From: Phoronis australis | Lineage: Eukaryota > Phoronida > Phoronidae | Length of the DNA: 64,000 bases | Assembly (NCBI GenBank): GCA_002633005.1 | Contig: NMRA01000331.1 | Span: 62,001-126,000, forward strand | Reading direction: 5' to 3' | Part shown: positions 60,851 through 64,000 of the stretch, piece after piece | Layout of the letters: every line of letters starts with the position of its first letter | Numbering within the stretch: position 1 is the stretch's first letter | The notes under the pieces: model-generated | Told to the model about the DNA's origin: nothing | Seen by the model: only the letters and a program-made list of their open reading frames with translations | Database searches by the model: none | Program-made: the position numbers and the translations under genes

Positions 60851-63118
60851 TACAAGTGAAGGAACTATTTTAAAAAGTGTCGTTTGGGTAGCCTGAAGTT
60901 GGACTACATAAACTTGACCAAATTGGTTAATTAAAATGGAAAGGTTTGTTTCGACTAATAAAGCCGCCCTGGAACAAAAAATGTTGTTTCAGTTGTATTG
61001 GATTACCCAGATAGTAATAGCAAGAAAACACGATTTAAACACTCTAACTAACGCAGACACGTCAAATACGTGAAAGGGACATTGTTAGCGAGAAATGTGA
61101 TTTTCTGAGGTCCGCCCCAGCACGATATCGACCCTGGAACCCCCTGATGCAGCCTAGTGGTCTGTTGTCGGAGCTAAATTCCACCCAATCGATTAGTGTA
61201 GGTTTATTTCAAAGATGCACTTCGCTCCGTTTAGCTGGCTAAAAACGGAAACAATATCCGGGAAAATACTGTACTCACTACTTGGCAGTTGTATGCGATC
61301 ACTGCTGGACTTGTTTAATTTGGTCTCTCAGCTACATATGTTTGAAGCTCGGATTTGACGACACTGGCAAGTGAACTTTTTGGTATGGAACCCAAATGCA
61401 GCAGTCTGGTCGATACGGTTATCCCCCTTTGTGACACCTTACACCAAATGTTTATTCCACCGCTACGGGTTTATCATACAAGGTAAACTAGCTAATTGTA
61501 CCGGCAAACACGTGTTAACGTTACATTGATGAAGAGGAATCACGCAAGACAACTCTCCACTTACGCTAGACAAAACATGTAATGTCTGGGCAATCTTTGT
61601 TTTTGTTGAATAAAGGCTCAGTTTTATTTATTAGGGAGGACTTGACTACAATAAAAAGCATTGCAAGCACAACATATATTAGCGAGACGCCTGAAATGTT
61701 CCCTCAGTCTAAGACCACCGTTCGGGCATTCGTATCTTAGCTAGCCAAAAATAAAAAATGGGATTGTCGGGTCAGATTTGATGGTAATTCTGTGGAGCAA
61801 ATAGAGACCACAATCCAGGCCCTTGTAGGTCCCCCGAAAATGAATAAAATGGGATGTGTGAGGTCGGGTTGGAACTTAAAAGTGTGCTGCAAACCCAACG
61901 CAAGATATGAATAAACGTTAATTTTGGGGAAAACGTCAACTGTTCGACGAGAATAGTTGGCGGTCACTCTGACTAGTGAAGTCATTTATATAAAAAATAC
62001 TTTTGCTGCATGAATATTTAGAAAAACGATTTTCAAAATTGTAAGCTGCAAAGCTGGAGTATGAGGCAAAGGTTATAGTGAATCCGTTTAGGACAAAGAT
62101 TTCACTTAGGGCATAAGACGCGTTTGAAATGTAATCTCGTGACCAAGACATCCGCTTGGAAATGCAAGTTATGCGCAGGCCTTTTCATCAACCACCACCA
62201 GACGTGCGTTACGACGAATACAAGGCCTCTCTGCAAACGAACAGCCAGAAACGCTCGGGGTAGCATCGCGGTAGCATCGTGCTCGCGGTAGCATCGTGCT
62301 CGGGGTAGCATCGTGCATTTATTTGTTATCGCAGCGCAAGTCATTAATACCAAATTAAGTCAGATTTCCATGATAACATATAAAGAGACTGAAATAAACC
62401 CTACTAAACACTACACAAATGCATTAGAGGGATTAGTGTACGTTATTACACCGACCAGAGTTCAACATTATTTACAGTGTACTCTAAACTCTGTACGAAC
62501 TCTATACTAACTTGGTACTATCAGAGTGAAACTAAAGGCTCGGTCATATACAGTAAATAACGGGAGCATCGGAGGCACATGATGTGGGAAAGATGAAATA
62601 ATAGGCGTAGCAAACACTGTTTAAAAGTAAAGATTGGCATTTCCATCGACAGCAAAAGTTATTCAAATGCAAGTTTAATAGTCGGGGGAGGTGGCAGTGA
62701 AACATTGTAACCACCGCCAGGAGGAATGGGGAAGGGAGCGGGGAATGATATGGATGTTGGCCTAATGTGACGTGTCCAAATGTCATAAGCAGTACTTTGG
62801 TACTACACGAACCTCATTATTTTCACGGTCAAACTTTCTGGTGAACCTGGTAGTCACTAAACGAATCGTTTGACAAACCCCGACCCTATCTCGACATCAC
62901 CAGTCCTAGTCAAGGGAGCTGAGATAAAACCAACGTTTTGGCTTTATTAGGTCAGTGTTGTAAAATGATATTCACTCCATCTGTTAAATGAGTTGTGTAA
63001 ATAAAGCCTGATTAACACCGGGAAGTTTCAATAGCACAACTTAACAAACATTCACAGCACTATTGATTAATGTTCGAGCAGTTTGTGAGAGCAAAATTAA
63101 AGTTTGAAATACACTTAC
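60851..63118. other. No exon recognised; start of gene B intron 1 side
   Basis: Exon 2 of gene B would be expected at or left of here on the minus strand; none is recognisable. The short repeat at 62252 lies inside. Confidence 0.4.
62252..62316 (+). repeat. Short tandem repeat, 17 bp
   Basis: Copies of GCTCGCGGTAGCATCGT, one of them shortened. Confidence 0.8.
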
Positions 63119-63833
63119 TTGCGAATTTGTTCCCGATCTCTTCTTTCAAGACTTCAGAGATATCTTGTACGTTGGGTTTATAAATCGAAAAGTCGTAATA
63201 CTCGCCGGGACCAGCGCTCACTTTTGTTATGTTAATAATGGCGCTCACGGCGAGATAGCAGAATTTTGGCGAAATATTTTCATGGGAAAACGAGTCGTAG
63301 ATGATTTTAACATATTTCCACTGAAAGAACGAAGTTATGGAGCCAACAGCACGGGCGAGTGTATTGAATGTTGCTCCGACCCTTGTCAGAAGGGAATACT
63401 CGGAACCGGTATGTTTAGGGCTGCCGAAATCGTGAGCAAGTCCTGCAGCAGTAACAACGGATATATTCCAGGAGGACGAGGAAGCATATCGTGCTACGGG
63501 GGCAAGGGAGTAATCACAGCAGGGACCGAAGAATACGTCGACCCGAGGCTTAAGGCCTCTGACGAAATTGAAGGCTTCGATGGGGCCGTTCGTTGGTGAG
63601 CATTTCGAATCGGCATATTGAACTGAAATTGTGTGGTTGTGTATCAATTTGTTCTCGTTCACGTATAGTATTCCAAATTCTATCGCAGGGGCAACGCGGG
63701 ATTTAGCAAATAATCTTTGGCTATCATCAGGTAGAATTGCTGCTATGCGGACTTCGTCTGCTGCGATGTGATGACGACACACAATACATAACTGAGTTGC
63801 CAAAACCACGGCGAATACACGTTCCCGATTCAT
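63119..63833 (-). CDS. First coding exon of a natriuretic-peptide-receptor-like / receptor guanylate cyclase protein (gene B)
   Basis: The exon encodes 238 codons plus one base, starting at the ATG at 63833 and ending at a strong donor AA|GTAAGT in phase 1. Residues 1 to about 25 are a signal peptide. Residues 28-238 match the first lobe of the ANF-receptor domain: VRIAAILPDD at 28, YADSKCSPTNGP at 73, VDVFFGPCCDYSLAPVARY at 98, VVTAAG at 126, SLLTRVGATFNTLA at 147, FQWKYVKIIYD at 170 and FCYLAVSA at 191. Cys78, Cys105 or 106, and Cys192 sit where natriuretic peptide receptors carry disulfide cysteines, so this copy looks structurally intact. The exon ends after DISEVLKEEIGNKFA, the same point as in gene A. 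Known family role: extracellular peptide binding coupled to an intracellular cyclase, or peptide clearance. Later exons should lie at lower coordinates on this strand, but I recognise none. The gene lies on the same strand as gene A, about 40 kb away. Confidence 0.9.
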
Positions 63834-64000
63834 GTTGATATCTTGATGGCCTCAGCGCGACTACCATCAATTGCTATACATCCCAAGATAATCTTTCCGA
63901 GTTCGTCTGTCCCGACCATAAACTCGTTGTAGGCCTATTGAGCGACGATACCAACTCCTGTAAGTTTCATCAAACGCAATCGTGAGTAAACTCCGCAAGT

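Noticed and set aside
63165-63599. 144-codon plus-strand frame
   Set aside because: Antisense of gene B exon 1, which is a clear domain match.

Overview
The window looks like a stretch of a non-vertebrate animal genome, probably marine. It is AT-leaning, gene-poor and intron/repeat-rich. Coding pieces are single exons bounded by GT/AG splice signals, and most of the recognisable DNA is decayed transposons, tRNA-derived SINEs, small palindromic elements and tandem repeats. Two ambiguous bases (3817 and 22143) lie in or next to C-rich runs and point to a draft assembly. Hemichordate, cephalochordate, echinoderm or mollusc would all fit; the sequence alone does not decide.

The most secure genes are two first coding exons on the minus strand, at 63833-63119 (gene B) and 23645-22862 (gene A). 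Each encodes a signal peptide followed by the N-terminal half of an ANF-receptor (type 1 periplasmic-binding-protein-like) ligand-binding domain of the natriuretic peptide receptor / receptor guanylate cyclase type. Both exons end at the equivalent point in phase 1, so they are paralogues in tandem about 40 kb apart. Gene B keeps the cysteines usual for the family; gene A has lost them. I could not recognise exon 2 or any later exon of either gene. Between them, also on the minus strand, are two weaker candidates: a first exon of a type II membrane protein (41320-41033) and a last exon of a multi-pass membrane protein (45236-44928).

Two THAP-domain (C2CH zinc finger) sequences occur. One (6394-7150, plus) is a frameshifted pseudogene inside a foldback element whose roughly 310-bp terminal inverted repeats run into the THAP coding sequence, so that an inverted second THAP start lies in the right arm. 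The other (26059-26283, plus) has a complete C2CH finger but a stop just before a strong splice donor.

Repeats by region: 3.7-5.1 kb (palindromic CATG elements, a 760-bp repeat with a tRNA-like end); 9.1-9.8, 15.6-16.3 and 47.9-48.7 kb (arrays carrying a motif close to the CTCF consensus); 10.8-11.1 kb (SINE pair); 11.8-12.1 kb (GAT-rich duplication); 12.9-13.6 and 36.5-37.2 kb (direct repeat pair); 14.6-15.2 and 53.5-53.9 kb (MITE); 17.2-18.45, 43.7-44.3 and 47.2-47.8 kb (LINE remnants); 30.9-31.3 kb (foldback); 34.2-35.0 kb (inverted copy of the 4.4-5.1 kb repeat); 38.0-38.8 kb (more CATG elements); 51.5-52.0 and 57.0 kb (SINEs); and tandem arrays at 3.0, 22.6, 32.9, 33.4, 52.8, 55.3, 60.8 and 62.3 kb. 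Long stretches between these show nothing I can call. No operon, CRISPR, rRNA or intact tRNA gene is present.
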